Part shown: piece after piece, positions 1 through 9,047 of the stretch
How the letters are laid out: each line of letters begins with the position of its first letter
Numbering within the stretch: position 1 is the first letter of the stretch
Source of the DNA: Nostoc sp. 'Peltigera membranacea cyanobiont' 210A
Lineage (GTDB): Bacteria; Cyanobacteriota; Cyanobacteriia; Cyanobacteriales; Nostocaceae
DNA length: 64,000 nt
Direction: 5' to 3'
Assembly (NCBI RefSeq): GCF_002246015.1
Contig: NZ_NOLJ01000004.1
Location: forward strand, 269,010 to 333,009
Position numbers and translations under genes: made by a program
The notes under the pieces: generated by a model
Told to the model about the DNA's origin: nothing
What the model saw: the letters and a program-made list of their open reading frames with translations, nothing else
The model's database searches: none

Positions 1-26
1 GGACTGGGGATTGGGGACTGGGGAGT
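1..26. repeat. Short tandem G-rich repeats
   Basis: The window opens in copies of a GGGGACT/GGGGATT heptamer, a short tandem repeat of the kind scattered between Nostocales genes. It continues off the left edge. No coding potential is seen. Confidence 0.6.
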
Positions 27-57
27 TAGAAGTTATAAGAATTCTTCCCATTCTCTT

Positions 58-651
58 TCAACCAGCACTAATACCTTTGAGCAAAAGATTCATAGTGCGC
101 CGCATGTATGCTTCTACTGGCTCGGTTGTGGGTTTGAAGATCAGTGCATAATATAGTGAACCGCTTACAAGGTCGATAATTAAGTCTACGTCTGCATCCT
201 TGTGAATTTCGCCTCTAGACTTGGCACGCTCAAGTATTTTAGAAAAGGCTTCACGTCTGAGTTTCGTATATTTTGTCCAATAAACCTCGGCAAATTGAGG
301 ATTGCTAGACGCTGTACTAACAATCAGCGCAAGTGTCTGACGACCAAGGGGACTATCTATTTTTTTGGCGGCATTCTTAATCAGGATATCCATGTCTCCC
401 CAAAAGCTATCGGTATCGGGGATCGCTAAATCATCTCTGAGACTTTCTATCGCGTCTGCAACTAGTTCTTCTTTGGAAGTGTAACGCCGATAGATGGTTG
501 TTTTACCAACTCCAGCACGAGAAGCGATCGCTTCTATACTCATGCTTTCATATCCTACCTCTGCAAGCAGATCCAAAGTTGCTTGCAGAATAGCTTGGTC
601 GGCGTGGATGCTGCGTGGGCGTCCAGAGGTGCTGTTGATTTGCTTACTCAT
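58..651 (-). CDS. TetR/AcrR family transcriptional repressor
   Basis: A typical TetR-size protein (197 residues from the chosen start). The N-terminal helix-turn-helix follows a GRPRS stretch and contains the family signature AGVGKTTIYRRYTSKEEL. The C-terminal half is an all-helical ligand and dimer domain with no recognisable ligand class. The start at 651 follows a GGGGA-like ribosome site; an ATG twelve codons upstream (687) is also possible. The gene is divergent from the DHA2 exporter at 930, and a perfect inverted repeat lies between them (845-863), so it probably represses the exporter and perhaps itself. The family call is sure; the target is inferred from the divergent arrangement. 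Confidence 0.9.
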   Translation of the reverse strand: MSKQINSTSGRPRSIHADQAILQATLDLLAEVGYESMSIEAIASRAGVGKTTIYRRYTSKEELVADAIESLRDDLAIPDTDSFWGDMDILIKNAAKKIDSPLGRQTLALIVSTASSNPQFAEVYWTKYTKLRREAFSKILERAKSRGEIHKDADVDLIIDLVSGSLYYALIFKPTTEPVEAYMRRTMNLLLKGISAG

Positions 652-844
652 AAAAATATCATCCCCAAGCAATATCTTCTTGGCCATTTGCTTCTACTTT
701 TGGGCATAGAACATAGCTTCTGGAAAAGGAAATAAGCCTCATAACCCAATTCTCATGCCCTAAAACAGCAGCAATGACCATCCATCTTTAGCATAGGTAT
801 TTCTGCCACTTTTCAGGAAAAACTCTCTTGACCGTTTTTATATG

Positions 845-863
845 ATACGCTACCGTAGCGTAT
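845..863. promoter_or_regulatory. Perfect inverted repeat, candidate TetR operator
   Basis: ATACGCTAC and GTAGCGTAT are exact 9-bp inverted arms around a single C, in the space between the divergent TetR and DHA2 genes and 66 bp before the exporter start. This size and symmetry fit a TetR-dimer operator. A TTGACC at 828-833 could be a -35 element overlapped by it. The binding assignment is inference. Confidence 0.65.
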
Positions 864-929
864 ATATACAATACTTAATTTTAGCTTTGGCGTTGCTTGA
901 CATCTCCCAAATATTATTTGTGCTAAATA

Positions 930-2519
930 ATGGCTACCAACATTAAAAGTTCTAGTTTTGACGAATTTGGTTATGTCCACGGCCCATTGAAGTGGGCGAT
1001 CGCTTTTACGGCTTCTCTGGGTGCGATACTAGAAGTAATTGATACTAGTATTGTTAACGTTGCCCTGACAGATATACAGGCTAGTTTGGGTGCAACTGTT
1101 AGTGAAGTCGGCTGGGTGGTAACTGGATATGCGATCGCAAATGTCGTCTTAATTCCCTTATCTGCATGGCTGGGAGATTACTTTGGACGCAAAACCTACT
1201 TTATTTTCTCGCTGATTGGCTTCACCCTGGCCTCGGTTTTATGCGGTTTGGCATTTAATCTGCCGATGCTAGTTTTTTCTCGAATTCTTCAAGGTTTATG
1301 TGGTGGCGGGTTGCTAGCTAAAGCCCAAGCGATTTTGTTCGAGACTTTTCCACCTGCTGAACAGGGTTTAGCACAAGCAGTTTTTGGGGTAGGTGTAATT
1401 GCTGGCCCAGCCATCGGCCCGACTTTAGGAGGATTTTTGGTAGATGGTTTAGGCTGGCGGTGGATTTTCTTTGTTAATATTCCCTTCGGGATCGTTGCAG
1501 TGGCGATGTCAGTGGTATTTTTGCCCAAAGACAAAGACAAAAGTGAGACACAAAGCCAAGCCGTCGATTGGTTCGGGATTGGGTTTTTAATTATCGCTAT
1601 TGGCTGTATGCAAACTTTGTTAGAGGAAGGGGAGAAAGAGGACTGGTTTTCCTCCAGTTTCATTACCACGTTAGCGATCGCCAGTATTATCGGTTTGGGA
1701 TTGTTTATTTGGTACGAGTTGAAAATAGCCCATCCTGCCGTTGACTTGAGAGTTTTACGTCACCGCTCTTTAGCTGCTGGAAGTGTGTTATCAGCCGTGG
1801 TAGGAATGGGGCTTTATGGCACACTCTTTGCTGTGCCGATATTTGCTCAGAGTGTCCTGCACTTTACGGCGACGCAGACAGGACTATTGTTAGCGCCTGG
1901 TGCTTTAGCGTCTGCGATCGTGATGGTTTTATTAGGCAAACTGTCTAGTAAAATTGATGCCCGATTTTTAATTGCAATGGGCGCTGTCGGGTCGTCTGGA
2001 GTCATGTTTCAACTAGCAGCAATTACCCCACAAACTGGCATAGATGATTTATTTTGGCCATTGGTATGGCGTGGGGCTTTTACTGTGTTGATGTTTCTGC
2101 CTTTGAGTTTGGCAGTTTTAGGCCCGCTACCTAAGCAAGATATTTCTGCCGGTTCTGGTTTCTACAATCTCACCCGACAACTGGGTGGTAGCATTGGCAT
2201 TGCTCTACTCACCACTTTGCTTGACCGACGAGAAGCTTTTCATCGAGCCATCTTATTAGCAAAACTTAGTCCTTATGACCCAGAAACCAGTCAGCGCCTC
2301 GATTTACTCAACGGGGCACTCCAAGGTCAAGGCATGGATGCGACAACAGCTCAACAACAAGCACTAGCTTTATTAAGTCAAACAGTAGATATTCAAGCTG
2401 CGGTTTTGTCTTACGCAGATTGCTTTCGAGTGGTAGGGGTAGGGTTCCTTTGCTCGTTACCTCTGTTGCTATTTCTGGGTAAAGGCGGTGCAGGAGCGAA
2501 AGCACCAGTCGGTCACTAG
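930..2519 (+). CDS. DHA2-family MFS multidrug exporter (EmrB/QacA type)
   Basis: A 529-residue inner-membrane protein with hydrophobic segments consistent with the 14 helices of drug:H+ antiporter family 2. Motif A (GDYFGRKTYF) follows helix 2, and the antiporter motif C region reads GVIAGPAIGPTLGG in helix 5. The start of the mature core, with VIDTSIVNVAL, is characteristic of EmrB-like proteins. It probably exports a hydrophobic toxic compound by proton antiport. No EmrA/HlyD partner is adjacent. Its only close neighbour is the divergent TetR gene, with which it forms a classic repressor/pump pair. The substrate cannot be told from sequence. Confidence 0.92.
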   Translation: MATNIKSSSFDEFGYVHGPLKWAIAFTASLGAILEVIDTSIVNVALTDIQASLGATVSEVGWVVTGYAIANVVLIPLSAWLGDYFGRKTYFIFSLIGFTLASVLCGLAFNLPMLVFSRILQGLCGGGLLAKAQAILFETFPPAEQGLAQAVFGVGVIAGPAIGPTLGGFLVDGLGWRWIFFVNIPFGIVAVAMSVVFLPKDKDKSETQSQAVDWFGIGFLIIAIGCMQTLLEEGEKEDWFSSSFITTLAIASIIGLGLFIWYELKIAHPAVDLRVLRHRSLAAGSVLSAVVGMGLYGTLFAVPIFAQSVLHFTATQTGLLLAPGALASAIVMVLLGKLSSKIDARFLIAMGAVGSSGVMFQLAAITPQTGIDDLFWPLVWRGAFTVLMFLPLSLAVLGPLPKQDISAGSGFYNLTRQLGGSIGIALLTTLLDRREAFHRAILLAKLSPYDPETSQRLDLLNGALQGQGMDATTAQQQALALLSQTVDIQAAVLSYADCFRVVGVGFLCSLPLLLFLGKGGAGAKAPVGH

Positions 2520-2662
2520 GAGTAAGGTAAATAGCGATCGCATCCCTATTCTAAATTCTCTGAGTGCAAAACTACGTAATAACACGGCTTCAGGATTATT
2601 ATCTGCTGAAAGTGATAGCAGAAAATTAATACACACTGATTGATCTAGATGAAAAAAGTAAA

Positions 2663-2688
2663 AGTCCCACTCAGTTTTGAGCGGGACT
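2663..2688 (-). terminator. Rho-independent terminator of the 34-residue gene
   Basis: An 11-bp stem (AGTCCC...GGGACT, one mismatch) with a short loop, followed on the minus strand by a T-rich run (TTTTACTTTTTTC). It lies about 40 bp past the stop of the small minus-strand gene, which supports that gene being transcribed. Confidence 0.75.
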
Positions 2689-2725
2689 ATATAAAGTCTT
2701 ATTGCTAAAATGAGAAATCTTATTC

Positions 2726-2830
2726 TTAGAAAAAGTTCATTATTGTAATAACCCCAACGCTGGTTAACATCATTAAAGCGCCCATAATTATAGACTGGCC
2801 TAATGGATTGCTGAATTTTGCGTTGTTCAT
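2726..2830 (-). CDS. 34-residue single-pass membrane protein, unknown
   Basis: A short reading frame beginning MNNAKFSNPLGQ and continuing into one hydrophobic segment of about 20 residues (from SIIMGALMM onward), ending NFF. An AAGGGA ribosome site precedes the ATG by about 11 bases, and a strong intrinsic terminator follows the stop. This pairing of start signal, membrane helix and terminator makes a real gene likely. The size and topology resemble the small subunits of photosystems or NDH-1, but I do not recognise it as any named one. It sits alone in the 670-bp space between the exporter and cysH. Confidence 0.6.
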   Translation of the reverse strand: MNNAKFSNPLGQSIIMGALMMLTSVGVITIMNFF

Positions 2831-2975
2831 TTAAGTAAAATCCCTTTTATTAATAGTTTCTTAACCATATCAAAATCAGTATAATTATCTATAAAAATAA
2901 TGTAAAACTTAAATTACCTTAAATTTTCTTAATAAATACTTCATTTATGCTCATGTAAGGATTTTTACTGGGTGT

Positions 2976-3075
2976 TAGGAGTGCTGAGTGGTGAGTGCTG
3001 AGTTAGGAGTTAGGAGTTAAGAGTTAGGAGTTTTGTTTACCCCCTTTTCCCCTTGTCTCCCCCATTCCCCATTCT
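2976..3075. repeat. Short tandem repeats (TTAGGAG, GTGCTGA, C-rich)
   Basis: Tandem and near-tandem heptamers (TTAGGAG and GTGCTGAGT variants), then a C-rich tract with CCCCTT and CCCCATT units. These low-complexity repeats are common between genes in Nostocales. No promoter or coding function is evident. Confidence 0.6.
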
Positions 3076-3189
3076 CAAAATGTAGTAATTTCCACACAAA
3101 ATAATTACCTTATCTCCGAGCGGAATACGTGTCTTGATGGGGTAAGATCGATCTTAATCAAGGTAAAAATATTTGAATAGAAGATTATC

Positions 3190-3915
3190 ATGACAGTCTC
3201 CACGGCATCTAGAAACCAAGCGATCGCTTTTGACTTAGACAAATTAAATGAGCAATTTGAAACTGCCACTCCCAAAGACATACTGGCATGGTCTATAGAA
3301 AATATCCCAACGGGACTGGTGCAAACAAGCGCCTTTAACGTGGATGACATGATAATTACTCATATTCTTTACACCGAACTGAAGCATCCCGTTCCTGTAA
3401 TTTTTCTTGACACCTTGCACCACTTCCCTGAAAGCCTAGAATTGGTAGCCAAAGCCATACAAATCTATAACCTTGATCTGCAAACTTTCAAAACTCCAGA
3501 TGTAGACACCCGCGAAGCCTTTGAAGCCAAGTACGGCGCCAAACTCTGGGACAAGGATATTGCCAAATTCCACCACATTACAAAAATTGAACCACTGCTA
3601 CGGGGTCTAGACGAACTTAACAGCGTCGCTTGGATTACCGGACGCCGCCGGGACCAAGCAGTAACCCGTGCGAATATGCCCATATTTGAATTTGATGGTA
3701 AAGGTCGGCTGAAAGTAAATCCCATAGCTACTTGGACACGTCAAGACAGCTGGGTTTACGTAGCTGAACATGGAGTGATCTACAACCCCCTCCACGACCA
3801 AGGTTATCCCAGCATCGGCGACCAACCCATCACCACCAAAGTAGGTGAAGGTGAAGACGAACGCGCCGGACGTTGGCGGGGAAGTGATAAAACAGAATGC
3901 GGAATTCATATTTAG
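3190..3915 (+). CDS. cysH: Phosphoadenylyl-sulfate reductase (PAPS reductase)
   Basis: A 241-residue cytosolic enzyme that reduces PAPS to sulfite with thioredoxin in assimilatory sulfate reduction. The length matches the PAPS-type family. Landmarks are the adenylyl-sulfate binding fold with DTLHHFPES, the GRRRDQAVTR stretch, NPLHDQGYPSIGD, and the terminal catalytic ECGIH motif. The paired cysteines that bind 4Fe-4S in APS reductases are not seen, which favours PAPS. A weak AGAAG ribosome site precedes the ATG. It stands alone, with short repeats on both sides. Confidence 0.95.
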   Translation: MTVSTASRNQAIAFDLDKLNEQFETATPKDILAWSIENIPTGLVQTSAFNVDDMIITHILYTELKHPVPVIFLDTLHHFPESLELVAKAIQIYNLDLQTFKTPDVDTREAFEAKYGAKLWDKDIAKFHHITKIEPLLRGLDELNSVAWITGRRRDQAVTRANMPIFEFDGKGRLKVNPIATWTRQDSWVYVAEHGVIYNPLHDQGYPSIGDQPITTKVGEGEDERAGRWRGSDKTECGIHI

Positions 3916-3990
3916 TCATTGGTCATTGGTCATTTGTCATTTGTCATTAGTATTAGACAAAGGACAAATGACTAAGAACAAAGGACAAAT
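3916..3990. repeat. Interspersed TCATTGGTCATTTG / GACAAAT repeats
   Basis: Repeated GGTCATT and GTCATTT units followed by their complements (GACAAATGAC), giving a potential hairpin that fills the space between cysH and sbcD. Similar ATGACCAATGACTAATGACC units recur at about 56535-56570, before the second rod linker's stop. Confidence 0.5.
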
Positions 3991-5244
3991 ATGATTAAAA
4001 TCCTCCATCTCTCCGATATCCACATGGGAAGCGGTTTTTCCCACGGACGAATTAATCCGACGACGGGAGTAAATACACGATTGGAGGATTTTGTCAATAC
4101 TCTCTCTATATGTATCGACCGAGCGCTGACAGATGCCGTCGATATGGTGATATTTGGTGGTGACGCTTTCCCGGATGCTACACCACCGCCTTATGTGCAA
4201 CAAGCTTTTGCCAGCCAGTTTCGCCGTCTCATGGATGCCAATATTCCAACAGTGCTGTTGGTAGGCAACCACGACCAACATTCCCAAGGACAGGGAGGGG
4301 CGAGTTTAAATATTTACCGCACTTTGGGAGTGCCAGGATTTGTTGTTGGTGATACATTAACTACGCACTGTATTGAAACCCGTAATGGCAAAGTGCAAGT
4401 AATTACTCTGCCTTGGCTGACTCGTTCCACCCTGATGACTCGCCAAGATACTGAAGGTTTGTCTTTGGCGGAAGTTAACCAACTATTAACGGAACGTCTG
4501 CGAGTTGTGCTAGAAGGGGAAGTTCGCCGTCTTGACCCCAATGTGCCAACTATTCTTTTAGCTCACTTGATGGCTGACAATGCAACCTTGGGTGCAGAAC
4601 GCTTTTTGGCAGTAGGTAAAGGCTTTACTCTACCCCTATCTTTGCTGACGCGACCTTGTTTTGATTATGTAGCGTTGGGACACGTCCACCGCCATCAAAA
4701 TCTGAATAAATCCAACAATCCGCCGGTGATTTATCCAGGGAGTATTGAGCGGGTAGATTTTAGCGAAGAAAAAGAAGACAAAGGCTATGTAATGCTGGAA
4801 CTGGAGCGGGGAAGCGCTGAGTGGGAATTTTGTCCCTTAACAGTTCGGACTTTCCAAACCATTGAGGTGGATATCTCGAAAGCAGATGAGCCGCAAGCGT
4901 TGTTAATGAAAGCGATCGCTAAATATAATATTGAAGATGCTGTAGTGCGGCTAATTTACAAACTCCGCTCTGAACAGATGGATTTAATTGACAGTTCCTC
5001 TCTACATACTGCTTTAAGTCCCGCTCATACCTACACCATTCAAGCAGAATTAGTGAGTCAATTAGCCAGACCCCGGATTCCTGAATTGAGCGCAAGTAGC
5101 AGCATCGACCCAATGGAAGCGTTAAAAACTTACTTAAATAATCGCGAAGACCTGAAAGACATCGCAACCTCAATGATGGATGCAGCGCAGAAGTTGCTAG
5201 CAGATGAAGTGGAAGTTTGGCTGGAAGCAGCAACTAATGAGTAG
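3991..5244 (+). CDS. sbcD: Exonuclease SbcCD subunit D (Mre11-like phosphoesterase)
   Basis: A 417-residue calcineurin-like metallophosphoesterase. The metal-binding motifs appear in order: LSDIHMG (near residue 8), GGDAF, GNHDQH, LAHLM and GHVHRHQ. The region after them (YPGSIERVDFSEEK) is typical of SbcD. With the SbcC ATPase it forms a nuclease acting on hairpins and double-strand ends. sbcC is not adjacent in this window. An AAAGGA ribosome site lies close to the ATG. Confidence 0.93.
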   Translation: MIKILHLSDIHMGSGFSHGRINPTTGVNTRLEDFVNTLSICIDRALTDAVDMVIFGGDAFPDATPPPYVQQAFASQFRRLMDANIPTVLLVGNHDQHSQGQGGASLNIYRTLGVPGFVVGDTLTTHCIETRNGKVQVITLPWLTRSTLMTRQDTEGLSLAEVNQLLTERLRVVLEGEVRRLDPNVPTILLAHLMADNATLGAERFLAVGKGFTLPLSLLTRPCFDYVALGHVHRHQNLNKSNNPPVIYPGSIERVDFSEEKEDKGYVMLELERGSAEWEFCPLTVRTFQTIEVDISKADEPQALLMKAIAKYNIEDAVVRLIYKLRSEQMDLIDSSSLHTALSPAHTYTIQAELVSQLARPRIPELSASSSIDPMEALKTYLNNREDLKDIATSMMDAAQKLLADEVEVWLEAATNE

Positions 5245-5390
5245 AATCTGACAAAGGTATTCAGGGTTAGCGCATCTCAAACCCTATTTACAGGTGGATT
5301 GTAAGCGGGTAAGTAATCTAAAATAACATTGGGTGAAAAAGTACTTAAGTTCTGTGCTAAATCTATCTTTGTCTGTAGAGGAATTTGGGT

Positions 5391-8300
5391 ATGCCAAGAC
5401 GCAAGCGCGGAGTTATACTCACTTCTGTTGGTTTACAGAAGTTTGAGGAAGCAAGGCACAAGTTTGAGTTTCGAGATAATTTTGGCAAGAGATTCACTCT
5501 TGAAGAGTTAAGCTACCGCACTAACCTAGACCCTCTAACAATTAGAAAAGTTTTGAACCGTAGAAAGGGAGTTGACAAGCGAACACTTGAGGCTCTCTTT
5601 CTTGGTTTTGATAGCCGCCTATGCGAAGGCTACTATTCGACCTCAGACCCCAACTGCCGTCAAGATTGGGGGGAAGCTGTTTCTGTCTTAGCATTTTACG
5701 GACGTACAGAAGAACTCAGTACTCTGGATGAGTGGTTGCTGAAGGATAGCTGTCGATTAGTGACCATTCTCGGAATGGGTGGAGTCGGGAAAACTAGTCT
5801 GTCGATCAAATTGGCAGAACTAATGCAGGACAAATTTGATTGTATTGTCTGGCGATCGCTCTATGATGCTCCACCCATTGATACATTCTTGGGTAGCATC
5901 ATTCAGTTTCTGTCTGACGAGCAAGAAACTGAGGCAGAATTGCCGGAAAGCCTTAATGATAAGATTTCCCTGCTGCTTAACTACTTTAAGGAGATGCGCT
6001 GCTTGGTCGTATTCGATAATGTAGATGCTGTGTTACGTGGTGGAAGTCGAGCAGGACAATATAACCTTGGATATGAGCAGTATGGCGAACTCCTCAAACG
6101 AGTAGGTAAATCAGACCACCAGAGTTGCTTGCTACTCACAACGCGAGAAAAACCTAAAGAGGTTGCCTCTCTAGAAGGAGAAGCCTTGCCAGTGCGAACT
6201 TTGAGATTGGGTGGACTTAAAGAAGGAGAGGGAGAGGAAATTCTTAAGAGTAAGAGGCTCAAGGGTTCAGAAACTCAATTTAACGCACTGGTCAAACGCT
6301 ATGGAGGCAATGCCTTAGCCTTAAAAATTGTGGCAACTACGATTCAAGATTTATTTGATGGTTATATTTCTGAGTTTTTAAAGGAGGAAACCACCGTATT
6401 TGGCGATCTTCGTGACCTATTAGAGCAGCAATTTGAGCGTTTATCTGATGAGGGAAAAGATGTAATGTACTGGCTAGCGATTAATCGGGAGCCAGTAACC
6501 CTCTCCAAGTTACGAGAAGATTTAGTATCGCCTTTTCCCCAACTCAATTTAGTTGAAACCCTGGAATCTTTGGGACGGCGATCGCTCATCGAACGAGATA
6601 CAGCCTACTTCACCCTACAGCCAGTCGTGATGGAGTATGTGACAAGTCGCTTGATTGAGCAAGTTTGTGAGGAAATTGTTAAGCAGGAGTTTTCGCTTTT
6701 TAGAAGCCATGCTCTGATCAAAGCTACTGCAAAAGACTATATCAGAGAGACTCAAATTCGTCTCATTCTCTATCCCGTGATTAACCGATTAATTCCACTG
6801 TTGCAAGGCAAAAAAAACTTGGAATATGAACTGACTCAAATCTTACTCAAACAACGGGAGAAATCCCCCTTGGAGCCGGGATATGTAGCAGGTAATATTC
6901 TTAACTTACTCAATCAGCTAGGAACTAATTTAACGGGCTATGATTTCTCTGGTCTAAGCATTTGGCAGGCTGACCTACGAGATGTAAATTTGCAAAATAC
7001 GAATTTTGCTTACGCCAATCTCGCGAAGTGTACGTTTACTGAAACCTTTGGTGCTATTCATGCGGTAGCCTTTAGTCCTGATGGAGAACTTCTGGCGGTA
7101 GGTGACAGTAATGGAGAAATTCATCTGTACCAAGTTAGCGATGTGCAACCAGTCTTCATCTGCACGCGACACAAGAGTTGGGTAACATCACTGACATTCA
7201 GCCCTGATGGTAAGATTCTCGCTAGCGGTAGCACCGATTACACAATAAAGCTATGGGATGTTAGTACTGGTCAGTGCCTTCGCACTCTAGAAGGGCATAC
7301 AAATGAGGTTTGGTCGGTTGCATTTAGCCAAGATAATTGCACATTAGCAAGTGGCAGCGATGACTGCACCGTGAAGCTATGGAATAGCAGCACTGGAGAA
7401 TGCTTCAAAACACTCCAGGGACATCTTAGTTGGGTACTCTCTGTTGTCTTTAAGGGAGATACTCAACTGTTGAGTGGTAGTGACGATCGCACTGTTAAAT
7501 TGTGGGATATCAACACTGGAAAGTGTATGCAAACGTTTGAAAAACATCATAATAGTGGAATACGGTCAATAATCCTCAGTCCAGATGGTCAGATACTGGC
7601 AAGTGGCAGCGAGGATCAAACTATTAGGCTATGGAAAACTCAAACAGGTGAATGTCTCAAAACACTTCTAGGGCATTCAAATCGAGTTTTTTCAGTGGAC
7701 TTCAGCCCGCAAGGCGACCTTTTGGCTAGCGGTGGGCACGATCATAGCGTGAAGTTATGGGGTGTCGATACGGGTGAATGTTTCAAAACGCTTCAAGGAC
7801 ATTTCAGTTGGGTCTTTGCAGTTGCCTTCAGTCCCCAAGGCAAGCTTTTGGCTAGCGGTGGACACGATCAAACCGTGAAGCTATGGAGTGTCGATACAGG
7901 TGAATGCCTCAAGACCCTACAAGGATATACCAATCAAATACTCTCTGTTACCTTTAGTCCTCTTAGTGCTAGCTTGCCAAGCATTGGTCAAATTTTTGCT
8001 AGTAGCAGCCGCGATCGCACTGTGAGGTTATGGGATGCCGCAACTGGTGAATGCCTCAAAGTGTTAAAAGGACATTCCAACTCGGTTCATTCAGTTATCT
8101 TTAATCATGAAGGAAATATCCTAGTCAGCAGTAGTGTAGATAAAACACTAAAAATATGGGATGTTCGTTCAGGTAAAACCTTAAGAACCTTACAAGGACA
8201 TCGCGCAGCAGTTTTGTCGATTGCCTTTAGTCCAGATAGCCAGACGATCGCAAGTGGCAGTGAGGACTGTACTATAAAATTATGGGACGTTCGTTCAGGT

Positions 8301-8921
8301 CAAATCTTAAAAACCTTACAGGGACATCACGCTGCGGTTTGGTCAGTTGCCTTCATCTCTCAAGGAGAAATATTGGCAAGTGGCTCCTGGGATCAAACGA
8401 TCAAGTTATGGGATATTACCACGGGTGACTGCCTCAGAACGTTGGCAGGACACACGAGTTGGATTTGGGCAATTGCGATCGCCCCTGATGGTAATACCCT
8501 GGCAAGTGCTAGTCCAGATCGAACAATCAGGCTGTGGAATCCGCACACGGGTGACTGCCTCAACGTTTTGCAAGCAGACACAAACTGGTTGCAATCGATC
8601 GCCTTTAGCCCTGATGGCAGGATACTGGCTAGCACGAGTCACGATCTGACAATCAAGTTGTGGGACGTTTGCACGGGTGAGTGTCTGAAAGTTTTGCACG
8701 GACATACAGGCTTGGTTTGGTCAGTTGCCTTTAGTTCAGATAACCAAACCTTGGTTAGTGGCGGTGACGATGAAACAATTAAACTTTGGGATATCGTAGC
8801 AGGCAAATGCTTAAAAACCATGAGAGCGAGTAAGCCCTATGAGCAAATGAATATTGTCGGAGTTAAAGGTTTAACTGAGGCGGCAACTGCCACATTAACC
8901 TCTTTAGGAGCAGTTATCTAA
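5391..8921 (+). CDS. STAND (NB-ARC-type) ATPase with 14 WD40 repeats
   Basis: A 1176-residue multidomain protein. Residues 1-75 form an HTH-like N-terminal domain found on cyanobacterial STAND proteins. Walker A (GMGGVGKTS) is near residue 128, Walker B (CLVVFDNVD) near 205, and a winged-helix region follows. A pentapeptide-like stretch (DLRDVNLQNTNFAYANL) leads into fourteen WD40 units ending in [KR]LW, enough for two seven-bladed propellers. The tail ends in the conserved GLTEAATATLTSLGA block. The ATG at 5391 follows AGAGGAA; a TTG two codons earlier is less likely. NLR-like proteins of this plan act in signalling or defence, but the role here is unknown. Confidence 0.88.
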   Translation: MPRRKRGVILTSVGLQKFEEARHKFEFRDNFGKRFTLEELSYRTNLDPLTIRKVLNRRKGVDKRTLEALFLGFDSRLCEGYYSTSDPNCRQDWGEAVSVLAFYGRTEELSTLDEWLLKDSCRLVTILGMGGVGKTSLSIKLAELMQDKFDCIVWRSLYDAPPIDTFLGSIIQFLSDEQETEAELPESLNDKISLLLNYFKEMRCLVVFDNVDAVLRGGSRAGQYNLGYEQYGELLKRVGKSDHQSCLLLTTREKPKEVASLEGEALPVRTLRLGGLKEGEGEEILKSKRLKGSETQFNALVKRYGGNALALKIVATTIQDLFDGYISEFLKEETTVFGDLRDLLEQQFERLSDEGKDVMYWLAINREPVTLSKLREDLVSPFPQLNLVETLESLGRRSLIERDTAYFTLQPVVMEYVTSRLIEQVCEEIVKQEFSLFRSHALIKATAKDYIRETQIRLILYPVINRLIPLLQGKKNLEYELTQILLKQREKSPLEPGYVAGNILNLLNQLGTNLTGYDFSGLSIWQADLRDVNLQNTNFAYANLAKCTFTETFGAIHAVAFSPDGELLAVGDSNGEIHLYQVSDVQPVFICTRHKSWVTSLTFSPDGKILASGSTDYTIKLWDVSTGQCLRTLEGHTNEVWSVAFSQDNCTLASGSDDCTVKLWNSSTGECFKTLQGHLSWVLSVVFKGDTQLLSGSDDRTVKLWDINTGKCMQTFEKHHNSGIRSIILSPDGQILASGSEDQTIRLWKTQTGECLKTLLGHSNRVFSVDFSPQGDLLASGGHDHSVKLWGVDTGECFKTLQGHFSWVFAVAFSPQGKLLASGGHDQTVKLWSVDTGECLKTLQGYTNQILSVTFSPLSASLPSIGQIFASSSRDRTVRLWDAATGECLKVLKGHSNSVHSVIFNHEGNILVSSSVDKTLKIWDVRSGKTLRTLQGHRAAVLSIAFSPDSQTIASGSEDCTIKLWDVRSGQILKTLQGHHAAVWSVAFISQGEILASGSWDQTIKLWDITTGDCLRTLAGHTSWIWAIAIAPDGNTLASASPDRTIRLWNPHTGDCLNVLQADTNWLQSIAFSPDGRILASTSHDLTIKLWDVCTGECLKVLHGHTGLVWSVAFSSDNQTLVSGGDDETIKLWDIVAGKCLKTMRASKPYEQMNIVGVKGLTEAATATLTSLGAVI

Positions 8922-8936
8922 GCTCAAACCATTAGC

Positions 8937-9046
8937 CTAGTAGTCTGTCCCATTAATTTTGCGGGGCTGCGAGATCCCCGACTTCTTCAAGAAGTCGGGG
9001 ATCTGAACACCACGAACCTCTGAAAACTTTTGGGACAGAACACTAG
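8937..9046. mobile_element. MITE-like element, CTAG-flanked, copy 1
   Basis: A 110-bp element bounded by CTAG at both ends, with imperfect terminal inverted repeats (TAGTCTGTCCCA at left; TGGGACAGAACA at right). Its centre is a perfect 15-bp-arm hairpin at 8973-9003 around one C. A second copy lies at 60937-61023. It sits between the convergent ends of the WD40 gene and hemL and could terminate both. The right CTAG is one base from the hemL stop codon. No transposase is encoded. Confidence 0.7.
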
Positions 9047-9047
9047 C

